From assembly GCF_001429505.1 (NCBI RefSeq), contig NZ_LMJW01000022.1, positions 971,497 through 1,035,496 on the forward strand: a stretch of 64,000 nucleotides of DNA, read 5' to 3'. A program made the translations under genes and the position numbers. This document shows, one piece after another, positions 36,216 through 48,002 of the stretch. Under the pieces are notes generated by a model that saw nothing but the letters and a program-made list of their open reading frames with translations, was not told the DNA's origin and did no database searches. This DNA comes from Allobosea sp. Root483D1. Lineage in GTDB: Bacteria > Pseudomonadota > Alphaproteobacteria > Rhizobiales > Beijerinckiaceae. Within the stretch, counting starts at the first letter, position 1. Each line of letters starts with the position of its first letter.

Positions 36216-38744
36216 TCAGAAGCGGGTGCCGCCCGAGAAGCGGAAGGCCTGGACGCGGTCGCCGCCGTACTTGCCGGTGATCCCGGTGCGCGGATCGGTG
36301 CCGATCTGGCCGTCGTCCTTCGAGAGCGCATAGGCGTAGTCGAAGCGGATCGGGCCAAGCGGCGACTGCCAGAGCAAGCTCACGCCGACGGACGAACGCA
36401 GCACGTTCTTGTCGCGCACACAGGCGATGTTGTTCTGGTAAGGCACGCCATAGGTCGAGTCGATCGCGACGTTGAACTGGCGCGCCTCGCTGCCCGCCGG
36501 GCAGGCGAAGCCGCCGACCTTGCGGCCGCCGTCATAGTTGAACAGCGTGCCGGCGTCGGCGAAGACCGCGCCCTTCAGGCCGAGATCGCGCGGCAGGCCG
36601 AAGATCGGGAACTGCACTTCGAGCGAGGCGCCGAAATAGGTGGTGCCGCCGAGCGCGTTCGCCGTCGGGTCGTTCGAGACGTCGCGCGGGCCGATGCCGG
36701 AGGGCGCGAAGCCACGCACCAGGGTCGGTCCGAGGAAGTAGTGGTCGATCATGCGCAGATCGCCGCTGGTGGCCTGAACGTGACCGCCCTGGAGCCGGGC
36801 GATACCGACGAAATCCTCAAGGAACTCCTTGTAGTAGCGCGCATCGGCGCTGACGCGCAGGAACTTCGAATCGCCGCCAAGACCGGCGAACTCCGGCTTC
36901 AGCTCGGCGATGAAGCCGTTGCGCGGGCTCTGGTAGTTGTCGAGCGAATTGTAGTTGAAATTCAGGCCGACCAGCGAAGTCAGAGTCGTGCCCTGAGCCT
37001 CCTTGACCGCGACCGTGGCCTCGCCGTTCGTCAAGCAGTTGAAGGCCTGCGTAGCACCCGTCGCGCCCGGCGTTCCGGGGGTGATCCCGAATTGCGGGAG
37101 ACTGCAGTCGTTATAGGGCTGCGAGAAGGTGTTCGGGATTTTGATCTCGGTCGTATAGATCGAGTAGCGCGGCGTGATCGAGAACTCTTCCGTGATCGGG
37201 AAGGAGAAGCGCACCTGGCCGCCGGTCACCCGGCTCTCGAAATAACCGATATTGGTGTTGTCGTTGAACTTCGAGAAGAGGTCGAAGCCCGCCGCGATGC
37301 GGTGACCGAGGAAGTACGGCTCGGTGAACGAGAAGTCGATGCCCTGGGTCCGCTGACCGAGGGTGCCGGCGATTCGGACGAACTGACCGCGGCCGAGGAA
37401 GTTCGACTCGGACAGCGAGACTTCGCCGATGATGCCGTCCGAGGTCGAGTAGCCACCCGCGACCGAGAACGAGCCGGTCGCCTTATCCTCGACGTCGATG
37501 TTGACGACCACGCGATCGGGCGCGCTGCCCGGCTCGTTGGTGATGCGGACCTTGTTGAAGAATCCGAGATTGTTCAGGCGGCGCTCAGCCCGGTCGACGA
37601 AGACCTTGTTGTAGGCGTCGCCCTCGCCGAGATCGAGCTCGCGGCGGACGACATAGTCGCGCGTGCGGGTGTTCCCGCGCACATTGATGCGCTCGACATA
37701 GACCCGCGGGCCTTCCTCGACGACATAGGTGATGCCGATCTGCTGGCCGGCCGCATCGCGCTCGCCGCGCGGACGAACCTGCGCGAAAGCATAGCCACGC
37801 TTCGCCACCTCGGTGGTCAGGGTGACCAGCGAACGCTCGACAGCCTCGGCGTTGTAGGTATCGCCGGCGGAGGTGTTGACGAGCGACTGCAGCGCAGCGG
37901 GATCGACATCGCGCAGCCGGGAATCGACCGCGACATTGCCGACCTTATACTGCGGGCCTTCATCGACTGCGACGTCGACGACCCAGCCACCCGCCGCATC
38001 GTCGAAGCGCGCATCGTTCGCGACGATGCGGAAGTCGGCATAGCCGTTCTTCAGATAATAGCGGCGAACCAGCTCGAGGTCGGAATTGATCCGGTCCGGA
38101 TCGTAGACGTCGGACGTCTTGATCCAGCTCAGGAAGTTCGACTCGGTCGAGGTCATCAACCCGCGCAGGCGCGACGAGGAATAGGCGCCGTTGCCGCTGA
38201 AATTGATCGACTTGATGCCGGTCTTGCCGCTCTCCACGATGGTGAAGACCACGTCGGAGCGGCCGTTCGGCAGCGGCTGGATACGGCCGCTGATCGTGGC
38301 CAGGCCGTAACCGGCGCGACGATAGACGTCCTTGAGACGCTCGACGTCGGCATCGATGAGTTGCTGGCTCAGCGGGCCGCGCGCTTTGGACTGGACCTGA
38401 CCGAGCAGCATATCGCCCTTCAGGCGACGGTTACCCTCGAAGGCGACACGGTTGATCGTGTCGTTCTCCTGGACGGAGACGACGGTCTGCGCCCCGCGGC
38501 GGCTGACCTGAACGTTGGAGAACAGGCCCGTCGCCATGAGATTCTGGCGAATCTCCTGCGGGTTGCCCGAACCCTGCCCCGCCACATAGGAGCGGATCGT
38601 CTCCGCATCGACACGACGGTTGCCTTGGACAATCACGGATTGCGCGAACACCACGCTACCGCTGACGGCCACCATGATGGCCGCAAGTCCGACTGATCGA
38701 GAGAGCCGCATGCGCAAGGACCGGCTCTGAAGCGTCGACGTCAT
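36216..38744 (-). CDS. bamA: Outer-membrane protein assembly factor BamA
   Basis: 842 residues. The signal peptide ends near VVFAQS. Five POTRA repeats (about residues 30-420) are followed by an Omp85 beta-barrel that ends in [10 protein letters not shown] with terminal Phe. The barrel has the VRGF-type motif in [12 protein letters not shown] (lid-lock Arg-Gly-Phe). It is the core of the BAM complex. The start [10 protein letters not shown] at 38744 is preferred; an earlier in-frame start would add 25 residues before the signal peptide. It is placed between rseP and lpxD, as usual. Confidence 0.96.
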   Translation of the reverse strand: MTSTLQSRSLRMRLSRSVGLAAIMVAVSGSVVFAQSVIVQGNRRVDAETIRSYVAGQGSGNPQEIRQNLMATGLFSNVQVSRRGAQTVVSVQENDTINRVAFEGNRRLKGDMLLGQVQSKARGPLSQQLIDADVERLKDVYRRAGYGLATISGRIQPLPNGRSDVVFTIVESGKTGIKSINFSGNGAYSSSRLRGLMTSTESNFLSWIKTSDVYDPDRINSDLELVRRYYLKNGYADFRIVANDARFDDAAGGWVVDVAVDEGPQYKVGNVAVDSRLRDVDPAALQSLVNTSAGDTYNAEAVERSLVTLTTEVAKRGYAFAQVRPRGERDAAGQQIGITYVVEEGPRVYVERINVRGNTRTRDYVVRRELDLGEGDAYNKVFVDRAERRLNNLGFFNKVRITNEPGSAPDRVVVNIDVEDKATGSFSVAGGYSTSDGIIGEVSLSESNFLGRGQFVRIAGTLGQRTQGIDFSFTEPYFLGHRIAAGFDLFSKFNDNTNIGYFESRVTGGQVRFSFPITEEFSITPRYSIYTTEIKIPNTFSQPYNDCSLPQFGITPGTPGATGATQAFNCLTNGEATVAVKEAQGTTLTSLVGLNFNYNSLDNYQSPRNGFIAELKPEFAGLGGDSKFLRVSADARYYKEFLEDFVGIARLQGGHVQATSGDLRMIDHYFLGPTLVRGFAPSGIGPRDVSNDPTANALGGTTYFGASLEVQFPIFGLPRDLGLKGAVFADAGTLFNYDGGRKVGGFACPAGSEARQFNVAIDSTYGVPYQNNIACVRDKNVLRSSVGVSLLWQSPLGPIRFDYAYALSKDDGQIGTDPRTGITGKYGGDRVQAFRFSGGTRF

Positions 38745-39051
38745 CGGGTCGCCTATTCCATTCTTTGGGTCACCCCCCCGCGAGCGGGGAACCCCGCTAC
38801 AGGCGAGGCTCGGCGACATTGAAGACCAAACGCTTCTACAAAGTTTCCCGCAGGGTGCAAACCGCCATTGTCGTTAACAAAAGATTTTTGCGGGGGTCGT
38901 TGCCGGGAGGTCACGCGCACCGTTCGAAAAACCGACCCAGCCTATGAAAACAGGCTATAAAAAGCCACAATCCAGAGGTGCGGGCCGGCTTTGACGGCAG
39001 GCGCTTCAGCCCGGTGCAATCTGGTTTGCCCGGGACTGACGGCCGGAAGGG
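38745..39051. other. rseP-bamA intergenic region (307 bp)
   Basis: No gene is seen. The part at 38850-38965 is AT-richer than its surroundings (TTAACAAAAGATTTTT, CTATGAAAACAGGCTATAAA) and may hold a bamA promoter on the minus strand. AGCGGGG/CCCCGCT (38783-38798) forms a short hairpin in the bamA leader. AGCCT/AGGCT near 38939-38957 is a weak hairpin. No recognised sigma site could be assigned. Confidence 0.4.
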
Positions 39052-40200
39052 TCAGAGCAGCGAACGAACGTGGACGAGGTCGTTCCAGGTCACGAACAGC
39101 ATCAGCATCAGGACGAGTCCCAGTCCCATTCGGAACCCGATTTCCTGCGCGCGCTCACTCAGCGGTTTCCCGCGCAGCGCCTCGATCGCATAAAACAACA
39201 GGTGTCCGCCATCGAGCATGGGCACCGGGAACAGGTTCATCAGCCCGATCGAGACCGACAAGATCGCCGCGAGATTGATCAGCGCCAGCAGCCCGCCGCT
39301 GGAGGCGACCATGCCCGAGACCTGGGCGATGCGGATCGGCCCCGAGAGCTGGTCGGTCGATTCCTTCCCCTTGATCAGCTTGGCGATGTAGTCATAGGTC
39401 CGCTCGACCACGAACCAGGTCTCGTTCAGGCCGAGCAACACGGATTCGCCCAGGCTGAAATGCTGGGTCGACCAATCCTCGGGCTTCGCCGAAGCCTGGA
39501 CGCCAATGATCCCCAGCCGCTGCTTGCCCAATGGCGAGGAGGTCTCGACCAGATCGGGCGTTACCGAGACCACGACGTCGGCGCCGCCGCGCTCGACCGT
39601 CACAGGAAAGGTCTCGCCGGGGCGGATCGAGATCGCCCGTTGCAGATCGGCAAAGCTCTTGACGTCGCGGCCGTCGACCTGGCGGATCAGATCGCCTGAC
39701 TGCAGGCCGGCGCGCGCCGCGGCTCCGCCGACCGTGACGGCGTCGACGCGAGGCGCCAGGACCGGCTTGCCGAGGAAATAGGCCGTCCCGCCGAAGATCA
39801 GGATGGCGAGCAGGAAATTGGCGATCGGTCCGGCAGCGACGATCGCGGCCCGTTCGCCGACCGATTGGGCCGGAAAGGACCGGTCGCGTTCCTCACGGCT
39901 CATGCCGGTGAGCGAATCGGACGTGGTCGAGCTGGTAGCATCGGCGTCGCCCGAAAACTTGACGTAGCCGCCAAGCGGAATCAGCGCGAAGCGCCAGCGC
40001 GTGCCGTGCCGGTCGTTGAAACCGAACAGCTCGCGCCCGAATCCGATCGAGAACGTCTTCACATCGACGCCGCACCAGCGCCCGACCAGGAAATGGCCGA
40101 GTTCATGCACGAACACGACGAGAGTGAGGACGAACAGGAACGGCAGCAGATAGCCCAGCAGGAAACTCGCCGCGTGCCAGACCGATCCGACGATATCCAT
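39052..40200 (-). CDS. rseP: RseP-type site-2 protease (membrane zinc metallopeptidase)
   Basis: 382 residues. The Zn site HELGH is at residues 32-36 in the first helix, with the second catalytic segment PVPMLDGGHLL near the C-terminus. One PDZ domain lies near residues 140-215 (RAGLQSGDLIRQVDGRDV). E. coli RseP has two PDZ domains; one is usual here. It performs intramembrane cleavage of anti-sigma factors and signal-peptide remnants. It lies 22 nt after dxr on the same strand. Confidence 0.95.
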   Translation of the reverse strand: MDIVGSVWHAASFLLGYLLPFLFVLTLVVFVHELGHFLVGRWCGVDVKTFSIGFGRELFGFNDRHGTRWRFALIPLGGYVKFSGDADATSSTTSDSLTGMSREERDRSFPAQSVGERAAIVAAGPIANFLLAILIFGGTAYFLGKPVLAPRVDAVTVGGAAARAGLQSGDLIRQVDGRDVKSFADLQRAISIRPGETFPVTVERGGADVVVSVTPDLVETSSPLGKQRLGIIGVQASAKPEDWSTQHFSLGESVLLGLNETWFVVERTYDYIAKLIKGKESTDQLSGPIRIAQVSGMVASSGGLLALINLAAILSVSIGLMNLFPVPMLDGGHLLFYAIEALRGKPLSERAQEIGFRMGLGLVLMLMLFVTWNDLVHVRSLL

Positions 40201-40222
40201 AAAACTCTCCCGACTTCAGCCA

Positions 40223-41404
40223 CTAAGTGACAGTGAAGCGGCCTCCGGACAAGAGCGCGCGGGTCCGGTTTCTTGCATCTTGGTCAACGGCGAGGGCTTC
40301 AGCCAGATCGGCGGGAGCCGACGACTTTGCCCCGGCAGCCCGCTCGCAGACGGCCTCGACCAGGGCCGGAATCGCGGGAAAGGCGATCCGTCTGTTCAGG
40401 AAGGCATCGACGGCGACTTCATTCGTGGCGTTCAGCACGGCCGGCATCGCGCCACCCTCCGCGAGCGCGGCCATGGCGAGGCGCAGCGCCGGGAAACGGA
40501 CAAGATCGGGCCGCTCGAACGCGAGCGGGCCGGTCGCCACCAGATCGAGGAAGCGGCTTTGCGGCGCGTCGAGCCGGCCGTCGATCCCAAGGCAATGGGC
40601 GGCCGCGACGCGCATGTCCGGCACCGCCATGCCGGCGCTGACCGAGCCGTCCCGGAAGGTGACGAGCCCATGCACGATCTGCTGCGGATGAACCAGTACC
40701 TCGAGCTGGTCGGCGCCGAGTCCGAACAGGAACGAGGCCTCGATCAGCTCGAGCCCCTTGTTCATCATGCTGGCGGAGTCGATCGTGATCTTGGCGCCCA
40801 TCGCATAATTGGGATGGGCTAGCGCCTGCTCCGGCGTGGCGGCTGCTATCGCCTCGGCCGGCCAAGTCCGGAACGGGCCGCCCGAAGCGGTCAACGTCAT
40901 CGTGCGGATCGCCGAGATCGGTTCGGTGCCCAAGACCTGGAACAGGGCATTGTGCTCGGAATCGAGCGGCAGGATGCGGGCGCCGACTGCGCTTGCCCAC
41001 GCCATCACCGCGGCGCCGGCGCAGACCAGGCTTTCCTTGTTGGCGAGCGCGACGACCCGCCCCGGCGTCAGCGCCGCGAAGGTCGCCTCCAGCCCGGCCG
41101 CCCCTGAAATGGCGCTGACCACGATGTCGCTGTCGAGTGCCGCAGCTTCAAGCACCGCCTCCCGGCCCGCGCCGTGGCGGATGCCGCTGCCGGCCAGGGC
41201 CGCGGCGAGTGCCTCGCCCTGCCCTTCGTCCGCAATCGCCGCGAAGCTTGCGCCGGTCTCCCGGGCGATTCGCGCCAGCCCCGACGCATCGCGGCCGGCG
41301 ACGAGCGCAGCGACCTGCAGCCGCCCCGGATTCTCGGCGATCACGGCGCGCGTCGAGCGGCCGATGGAGCCCGTGGCTCCCAATATCGTGACGGTACGGC
41401 GCAT
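40223..41404 (-). CDS. dxr: 1-deoxy-D-xylulose-5-phosphate reductoisomerase
   Basis: 393 residues. ILGATGSIGRST (NADPH site), ALANKESLVCAG, ILPLDSEHNALFQVL, and SASMMNKGLELIEASFLF are diagnostic. It is the first committed enzyme of the MEP isoprenoid pathway and makes methylerythritol phosphate. ATG 41404 gives the family start MRRTVTILG. It lies 7 nt after cdsA, so both are co-transcribed. Confidence 0.97.
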   Translation of the reverse strand: MRRTVTILGATGSIGRSTRAVIAENPGRLQVAALVAGRDASGLARIARETGASFAAIADEGQGEALAAALAGSGIRHGAGREAVLEAAALDSDIVVSAISGAAGLEATFAALTPGRVVALANKESLVCAGAAVMAWASAVGARILPLDSEHNALFQVLGTEPISAIRTMTLTASGGPFRTWPAEAIAAATPEQALAHPNYAMGAKITIDSASMMNKGLELIEASFLFGLGADQLEVLVHPQQIVHGLVTFRDGSVSAGMAVPDMRVAAAHCLGIDGRLDAPQSRFLDLVATGPLAFERPDLVRFPALRLAMAALAEGGAMPAVLNATNEVAVDAFLNRRIAFPAIPALVEAVCERAAGAKSSAPADLAEALAVDQDARNRTRALLSGGRFTVT

Positions 41405-41411
41405 AGGATGA

Positions 41412-42226
41412 TCAGTGTCCCAAGCGCGCCAGATAAAGCAGCAGGCCGGCGAACGCCAGCACGGCCCAATAACCGTCGAGCCGGTCGAGGAAGCCGCCAT
41501 GGCCGGGAATCAGATGGCTCGAATCCTTGGCGCCGAAACGCCGCTTGATCGACGATTCGAACAGGTCGCCAGCCTGACTCGCCGCCGAAGCGGCGAGCGA
41601 GACGGCGAGCACCGGCCAGAGCCCCGATGGCAGTCCCGGGAAGAAGAACGCCCAGACGGCGGTGCCGCCCAAGGTTCCCGTCAGGGCGCCGCCGAGCGCG
41701 CCCGACCAGGTCTTCTTCGGGCTGACGCGCGGCAGCAGCTTCGGCCCGCCCAGCGCCCGTCCGGTGAAATAGGCGGCGATGTCGGTGAGCCAGACCACGG
41801 CGAAGGTCCAGATGATCAGGGCGAGCCCCATCCCTTGGGTCTCGCGCAGAGCCGGCGTCACCAGCGCGAAGCAGAGCGCATAGGCAACGCCGCAGGCTTC
41901 GAGCACGCGCTGGTTGCTGGCCTGGACCGTGACGACCGCGCCGATCAGCCCGGCGAGCGCCGCGACACCCGCAAGCGCCGCGCCGCTCAGCGGCAGGAAG
42001 CCGAGCGCGAGCCCTGCCAGTCCGACGCCGATGCCGCCTGCGACGGCGTTCCGGCGGCTGACCATGGCGAGCCATTCATAGGCTACGACGCCGGCGACGG
42101 CGGTCCAGATCAGGCGGAAGGGCCAGCCACCGAGCAGGGTGACGCCAAGGATGACTGCGGCGAGCACCAGCGCCGAGATGACCCGCAGGCGAAGCTCGGA
42201 TGCGCCCGCGCTGGCGCCACCCGCAT

Positions 42227-42230
<4 letters not shown>
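41412..42230 (-). CDS. cdsA: Phosphatidate cytidylyltransferase
   Basis: 272 residues, polytopic, with the CTP-transferase signature near [20 protein letters not shown] and [11 protein letters not shown]. It makes CDP-diacylglycerol for phospholipid synthesis. The GTG start overlaps the uppS stop (GTGA), so translation is coupled. The overlapping ATG at 42226 is in another frame. Confidence 0.95.
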
Positions 42231-42976
<746 letters not shown>

Positions 42977-43041
42977 CAAATGCCTCTTCTGGGCCAAACG
43001 TTCATGCGTCGATGATACAGGACGGTACCGCGTCGCGCACT

Positions 43042-43605
43042 TTAGACGTGCAGGATTTCCTTTTCCTTGGTGGCGAGCGCCTGGTCGATGTCGCCGATAT
43101 GCTTGTCCGTCGCCTTCTGGACGAGATCGGTCTGCTTGGTGACGTCGTCCTTGGGCATATGCCCGTCCTTCTCCAGCTTCTTGATCAGATCCATGCCGTC
43201 ACGGCGCACATGCCGGACCGCCACTTTGGCGTCTTCGGCATATTTGTGCGCGACCTTGACCATCTCCTTGCGGCGCTGCTCGTTGAGCTCGGGAATGCGG
43301 ATGCGCAGCACCTGGCCCTCGGTCTGGGGATTGAGGCCGAGATCGGATTCGCGGATCGCCTTCTCCACCGCCTGGACCATGCTGCGATCCCAGACCTGGA
43401 CCGAGAGCAGGCGCGGCTCGGGGACGCTGACGGTCGCGAGCTGGCTTAGCGGCGTGCGCGCGCCATAGGCCTCGACCGTGATCGGATCGAGCACATTGGC
43501 CGAGGCGCGGCCGGTGCGAAGCGAAGCCAGGTCGCTCTTGAACTTCTGCACGCCGCCGTCCATGCGGCGATTGATATCGGCGAGATCGAAAGTGGTCTGG
43601 GCCAT
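43042..43605 (-). CDS. frr: Ribosome recycling factor
   Basis: 187 residues, normal length. [20 protein letters not shown] and [13 protein letters not shown] at the start and [20 protein letters not shown] in the C-terminal part are conserved. It dissociates post-termination ribosomes with EF-G. ATG 43605 gives MAQTTFDL; a TTG 9 nt upstream is disfavoured. Normally it follows pyrH directly, but here a VOC gene on the other strand lies between them. Confidence 0.97.
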   Translation of the reverse strand: MAQTTFDLADINRRMDGGVQKFKSDLASLRTGRASANVLDPITVEAYGARTPLSQLATVSVPEPRLLSVQVWDRSMVQAVEKAIRESDLGLNPQTEGQVLRIRIPELNEQRRKEMVKVAHKYAEDAKVAVRHVRRDGMDLIKKLEKDGHMPKDDVTKQTDLVQKATDKHIGDIDQALATKEKEILHV

Positions 43606-43850
43606 CGTCTTCAAAACCTTGTCGAAACCGGCTGGATGAAGCCGGAAATGCGCGCGACCATGGCGAGCGACCGCTCCAGGGTCAAGGATTTATGCGTCAA
43701 CAGCATTTCCCCGCAGGTCAGCAAGGAGAAACGGATCTCGATCGCTGATGCATGGCTGCTGGACCGGCTGTCTCGCTGGCAAAAGGTGGACGTGCTTTCT
43801 AGGTCAGCCTTGCAGCAGCACGCTCCGGCTCCCGTCCCAAGGAGATTCCC

Positions 43851-44264
43851 ATGCCCCGCCTGAACCGCATCGTCGAAACAGCGCTCTACGTCGATGATCT
43901 CGACCGCGCTGCGGCGTTCTACGAGGGAAAGCTCGGCCTCAACACCATGCTCAGAACCGAGACGCTCTACGCCTACGATATCGGCGGGCAGAACGTCCTG
44001 CTGCTGTTCCAGCGCGGCGCCTCGTTGGAGACGCAAAGCTCGGAGCGCGGCAGCATCCCGCCGCATGACGGCCAGGGCCCGCTGCACATCTGCTTTGCCG
44101 TCGACGCGGGCGAGCTCGCCTCATGGGAAGCACAGCTCGCGCAGCACGGCGTGCCGATCGAAGGCCGCATGCGCTGGAATCGCGGCGGGACAAGCCTCTA
44201 TTTCCGCGATCCCGACGGCCATCTGCTCGAGATCATGACGCCCGGCAATTGGCCGAATTATTGA
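43851..44264 (+). CDS. VOC (glyoxalase/bleomycin-resistance/dioxygenase) family protein
   Basis: 137 residues. Two beta-alpha-beta-beta-beta units are present: IVETALYVDDLDRAAAFYEG at the start, and FRDPDGHLLEIMTPGNWPNY at the end with the usual metal Glu. HICFAVDAGEL carries a probable metal His. AAGGAG lies 8 nt before the ATG. It could be a lyase, a dioxygenase or a binding protein; no substrate can be named. It is oriented against its neighbours frr and pyrH and ends 21 nt from the pyrH stop. Confidence 0.9.
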   Translation: MPRLNRIVETALYVDDLDRAAAFYEGKLGLNTMLRTETLYAYDIGGQNVLLLFQRGASLETQSSERGSIPPHDGQGPLHICFAVDAGELASWEAQLAQHGVPIEGRMRWNRGGTSLYFRDPDGHLLEIMTPGNWPNY

Positions 44265-44285
44265 GTGGCCTCATGCCGTGGGAAA

Positions 44286-44993
44286 TTACGGCGTGACGTA
44301 GGTTGCCCTGCCTTCGCCGCGCAGCACGGCGGCGAGCATGCCGGGTTCGGCGATCGAGAAGACGACGATGGTGAGCGCCGCGTCGCGCGCCAATGCGAAG
44401 GCAGCCGTGTCCATCACCTTGAGATCACGCCTGATCGCGTCCTCATGGGTCAGCGTGTCGTAGCGGGTCGCGCTCGGATCCTTCTTCGGATCGGCCGAGT
44501 AGACACCATCGACCTGCGTCGCCTTGAGCAGATGGCTGCAGTCGAGTTCGGCCGCGCGCAGGGCGGCGCCCGTGTCGGTGGTGAAATAGGGATTACCGGT
44601 GCCGCCGCCGAGGATCACGACCTTGCCGTTGCTGAGGTGGTCGAGCGCGCGCTTGCGGGCATAGCTCTCGCAGAGCGAGGGCATCGGCACCGCCGACATG
44701 GCGCGCGCCGGGGCGCCCGCGCTCTCGATCGCGTGTTCGAGCGCGAGCGCGTTCATCACCGTTCCGAGCATGCCGATCGAATCGGCGCTGGTGCGGTCGA
44801 GGCCCTTGGTCAGCCCCTGGACGCCGCGGAAGAAATTGCCGCCGCCGACCACGATGCCGATCTCGACGCCCTCGCGCGAGGCATGCGAGATATCGGCCGC
44901 GAGCGCTGTCAGCGTCGCACCGTCGAGGCCATTTCCTTGAGGCCCTGCAAGGGCTTCACCGGAGAGCTTCACGAGAACGCGTTTAGGTCTCAT
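44286..44993 (-). CDS. pyrH: UMP kinase
   Basis: 235 residues. RVLVKLSGEALAG, IGIVVGGGNFFRGV, VILGGGTGNPYFTTDTGAAL and ATQVDGVYSADPK are conserved in the amino-acid-kinase fold. It phosphorylates UMP in pyrimidine synthesis. ATG 44993 has GGAG 8 nt upstream; an earlier start would add 15 unconserved residues. A strong terminator separates it from tsf. Confidence 0.97.
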   Translation of the reverse strand: MRPKRVLVKLSGEALAGPQGNGLDGATLTALAADISHASREGVEIGIVVGGGNFFRGVQGLTKGLDRTSADSIGMLGTVMNALALEHAIESAGAPARAMSAVPMPSLCESYARKRALDHLSNGKVVILGGGTGNPYFTTDTGAALRAAELDCSHLLKATQVDGVYSADPKKDPSATRYDTLTHEDAIRRDLKVMDTAAFALARDAALTIVVFSIAEPGMLAAVLRGEGRATYVTP

Positions 44994-45051
44994 CGGGGCT
45001 CTCCTTCGTTCGCAACTGAGGCAGGCCGAATCGACCACTGCCCCTTCTTAC

Positions 45052-45079
45052 AAAAAAGGCCGCGCGAGGCGCGGCCTTT
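45052..45079 (-). terminator. Intrinsic terminator after tsf
   Basis: AAAGGCCGCGC and GCGCGGCCTTT pair perfectly (45055-45065 with 45069-45079) around three bases. On the minus strand a run of six T (45057-45052) follows. It ends the rpsB-tsf transcript before pyrH. Confidence 0.92.
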
Positions 45080-45101
45080 CTGTGTCCTATCAACGGGCTT
45101 G

Positions 45102-46025
45102 TCAGCCTGTGGTGCCGCCGGCCGCCGCAACCTCGGCGGCGAAGTCGGTCTCTTCCTTCTCGATGCCCTCACCAAGTGCGAAGCGGGCGAAGCCGGTGAT
45201 CTTGAGCGGACCGCCGACCTTGCCTTCGGCCTCCTTCAGCACCTGGGCGACCGACTTCGAGCCGTCATGGATGTAGGCCTGCTCGAGCAGGCAGTACTCC
45301 TTGGCGTAGCTCTTCAGCCCACTCTCGACGATCTTGGCGAGCACATGCTCGGGCTTGCCGGCATTCTTCTCGGCCAGGATCGCCTTCTCGCGCTCCAGCA
45401 CCGCCGGATCGACCGAAGCGAGGTCGAGAGCGACCGGATTGGTCGCGGCGACGTGCATGGCGAGCTGGCGGCCGAGGGCCGTAAGCTCGTCACCCTTGCC
45501 GCTGGTCTCCAGGCCGACGATGACGCCGATCTTGCCGAGGCCGTCGGCGACTGCGCCGTGGACATAGGAGCCGATCGCGCCCGAGGTGACCGAGACCTGC
45601 GCGACGCGGCGCAGCGTCATGTTCTCGCCGATCGTGGCGATGGCGTTGGCGATCGCGTCGGCGACGGTGCCGCCGCCCGGATAGTGATGGGCGGCCAGCG
45701 CCTCGACGTCGCCGCCGCGCTCGAGCGCGACATCGGCGATGGTGCGGGCGAGCGCCTGGAACTCGAGGTTGCGGGCGACGAAGTCGGTCTCGGAATTGAC
45801 CTCGACCACGACGCCGCTATGGCCGCGCACGACGACCGCGACGAGGCCCTCGGCGGCGACGCGGCCGGCCTTCTTGGCGGCCTTGGACAGGCCCTTGGCG
45901 CGCAGCCAGTCGATGGCGGCTTCCATGTTGCCGTCGGTGGCCGAGAGCGCGGCCTTGCAGTCCATCATGCCCGCGCCGGTCTTGTCGCGGAGTTCCTTCA
46001 CCATGCCGGCGGTGATCGCAGCCAT
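45102..46025 (-). CDS. tsf: Elongation factor Ts
   Basis: 307 residues. The N-terminal UBA-like part begins [19 protein letters not shown] and continues [29 protein letters not shown] is the nucleotide-exchange contact with EF-Tu. The C-terminal [19 protein letters not shown] region is normal. ATG 46025 is chosen over a longer upstream frame. It is paired with rpsB, as in nearly all bacteria. Confidence 0.97.
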   Translation of the reverse strand: MAAITAGMVKELRDKTGAGMMDCKAALSATDGNMEAAIDWLRAKGLSKAAKKAGRVAAEGLVAVVVRGHSGVVVEVNSETDFVARNLEFQALARTIADVALERGGDVEALAAHHYPGGGTVADAIANAIATIGENMTLRRVAQVSVTSGAIGSYVHGAVADGLGKIGVIVGLETSGKGDELTALGRQLAMHVAATNPVALDLASVDPAVLEREKAILAEKNAGKPEHVLAKIVESGLKSYAKEYCLLEQAYIHDGSKSVAQVLKEAEGKVGGPLKITGFARFALGEGIEKEETDFAAEVAAAGGTTG

Positions 46026-46196
46026 TTGCGTCGTCCTTGCTGTCTTGCGGCCTTCACCCGGTGGCGCGCCGCATTGTCGAAAAAGCGAAGCCTCGATTGG
46101 CAAACGCCGACGCTCCGTTTCCGGCCGCCGGCGCTGCTTCGGCTTTAGTCAGTATCGAAGTGCGACGCGCCGATGACGCGCCGCAATCTCGAACAA

Positions 46197-47207
<1,011 letters not shown>

Positions 47208-47235
47208 GGAATTTTTGTCCTTCCGGTTGAGCCTC

Positions 47236-47306
47236 TGGGGAGCGAATGAGCCGGCCATAAGCTGACCAGTCACCGGAACGCCTCGGTGTCGAGGTGATGC
47301 TCCCCA
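47236..47306 (-). promoter_or_regulatory. Candidate structured leader of rpsB
   Basis: On the minus strand an outer stem TGGGGAGC/GCTCCCCA (47306-47299 with 47243-47236) closes about 55 nt. Inside are CCTCG/CGAGG (47294-47281) and an inner CCGG...CCGG pair with TGAC/GTCA. It lies 28 nt before the rpsB ATG. It may be the site of S2 autoregulation; no known family is assigned. Confidence 0.5.
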
Positions 47307-47402
47307 TGTGGGATAGGCCGCGCCATACACGCGATGGCGCGGGAATGCAAGGCCGAAGCCCCCATGCCGCCCGATCGCACCGGGCGCGCCTCGGGCTCGA
47401 AC

Positions 47403-47798
47403 CTATTTCGGCAGCGAGGCTGCGGCCTTCAGGATGACGTCGCCGATCTGCTTGCAATAGGTCGCCGCCGAGCCGCCCTGTGCCTTGGCGATCGTCTCGA
47501 GCTCCTGGGTCACGCCCATCATCGCGATGGTGCCCTTCTTGCCGGCCGCTTCGGCCGTGTCGCCGGCGCTCTTGTCGGCCGGCGGCGGAATCAGGGCCAG
47601 CACCTTGCGCTGGACTTCGACGACGTCGGCGCCGACATGGCCCTTCTCGGCGCAGTAGCTGAGAATGCCGAGCTGGTTGCGGCCAGCCTGATAGGCCGTG
47701 GCGAGCTGGTCGGCCTGGCTTTGCGCAAAGGCAGAAGAGCCTGCCGAAAGGGCGGTGACAATGACAAGCGCGCTGAACGATTTCTGGGACAATGGCAT
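47403..47798 (-). CDS. Small secreted protein, function unknown
   Basis: 131 residues. The signal peptide (SFSALVIVTALSAGSSAFAQ) would be cleaved after AFA. The mature part is mostly helical with Cys in LSYCAEKGHVG and ATYCKQIG, possibly a disulfide. ATG 47798 follows GAGAGAAG; an upstream open frame is unlikely. Close relatives are, from memory, sometimes labelled pore-forming ESAT-6 family, which I cannot confirm here. It stands alone between rpsB and the GGDEF gene. Confidence 0.75.
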   Translation of the reverse strand: MPLSQKSFSALVIVTALSAGSSAFAQSQADQLATAYQAGRNQLGILSYCAEKGHVGADVVEVQRKVLALIPPPADKSAGDTAEAAGKKGTIAMMGVTQELETIAKAQGGSAATYCKQIGDVILKAAASLPK

Positions 47799-48002
47799 GC
47801 TGCTTCTCTCTTTCGAGTTGTTCGCATCCGGTGATGCACGCCCCAGTTCCCCGCCCCCCGCATAGCCGGCCGAAGCTCCCGCGACAACCATGCGTGCCGC
47901 GGGCCGTTAATCAGTCAGGCGAGATTCTCGCCTCCCTGTTTGGAATCCCTTCATGCCCATCTGCTATCGACAGGCCGCTAACAGGAAAGGTCCGGCCGCG
48001 GC

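Noticed and set aside
36189-38696. 835-codon open frame antisense to bamA
   Set aside because: A shadow frame of bamA. Composition is rich in Arg, Ala, Asp and Val, with no motif and no ribosome binding site.
43611-44087. Minus-strand 158-codon frame between frr and pyrH
   Set aside because: It runs antisense to the VOC gene and shows no family similarity; the VOC reading has motifs and a good ribosome binding site.
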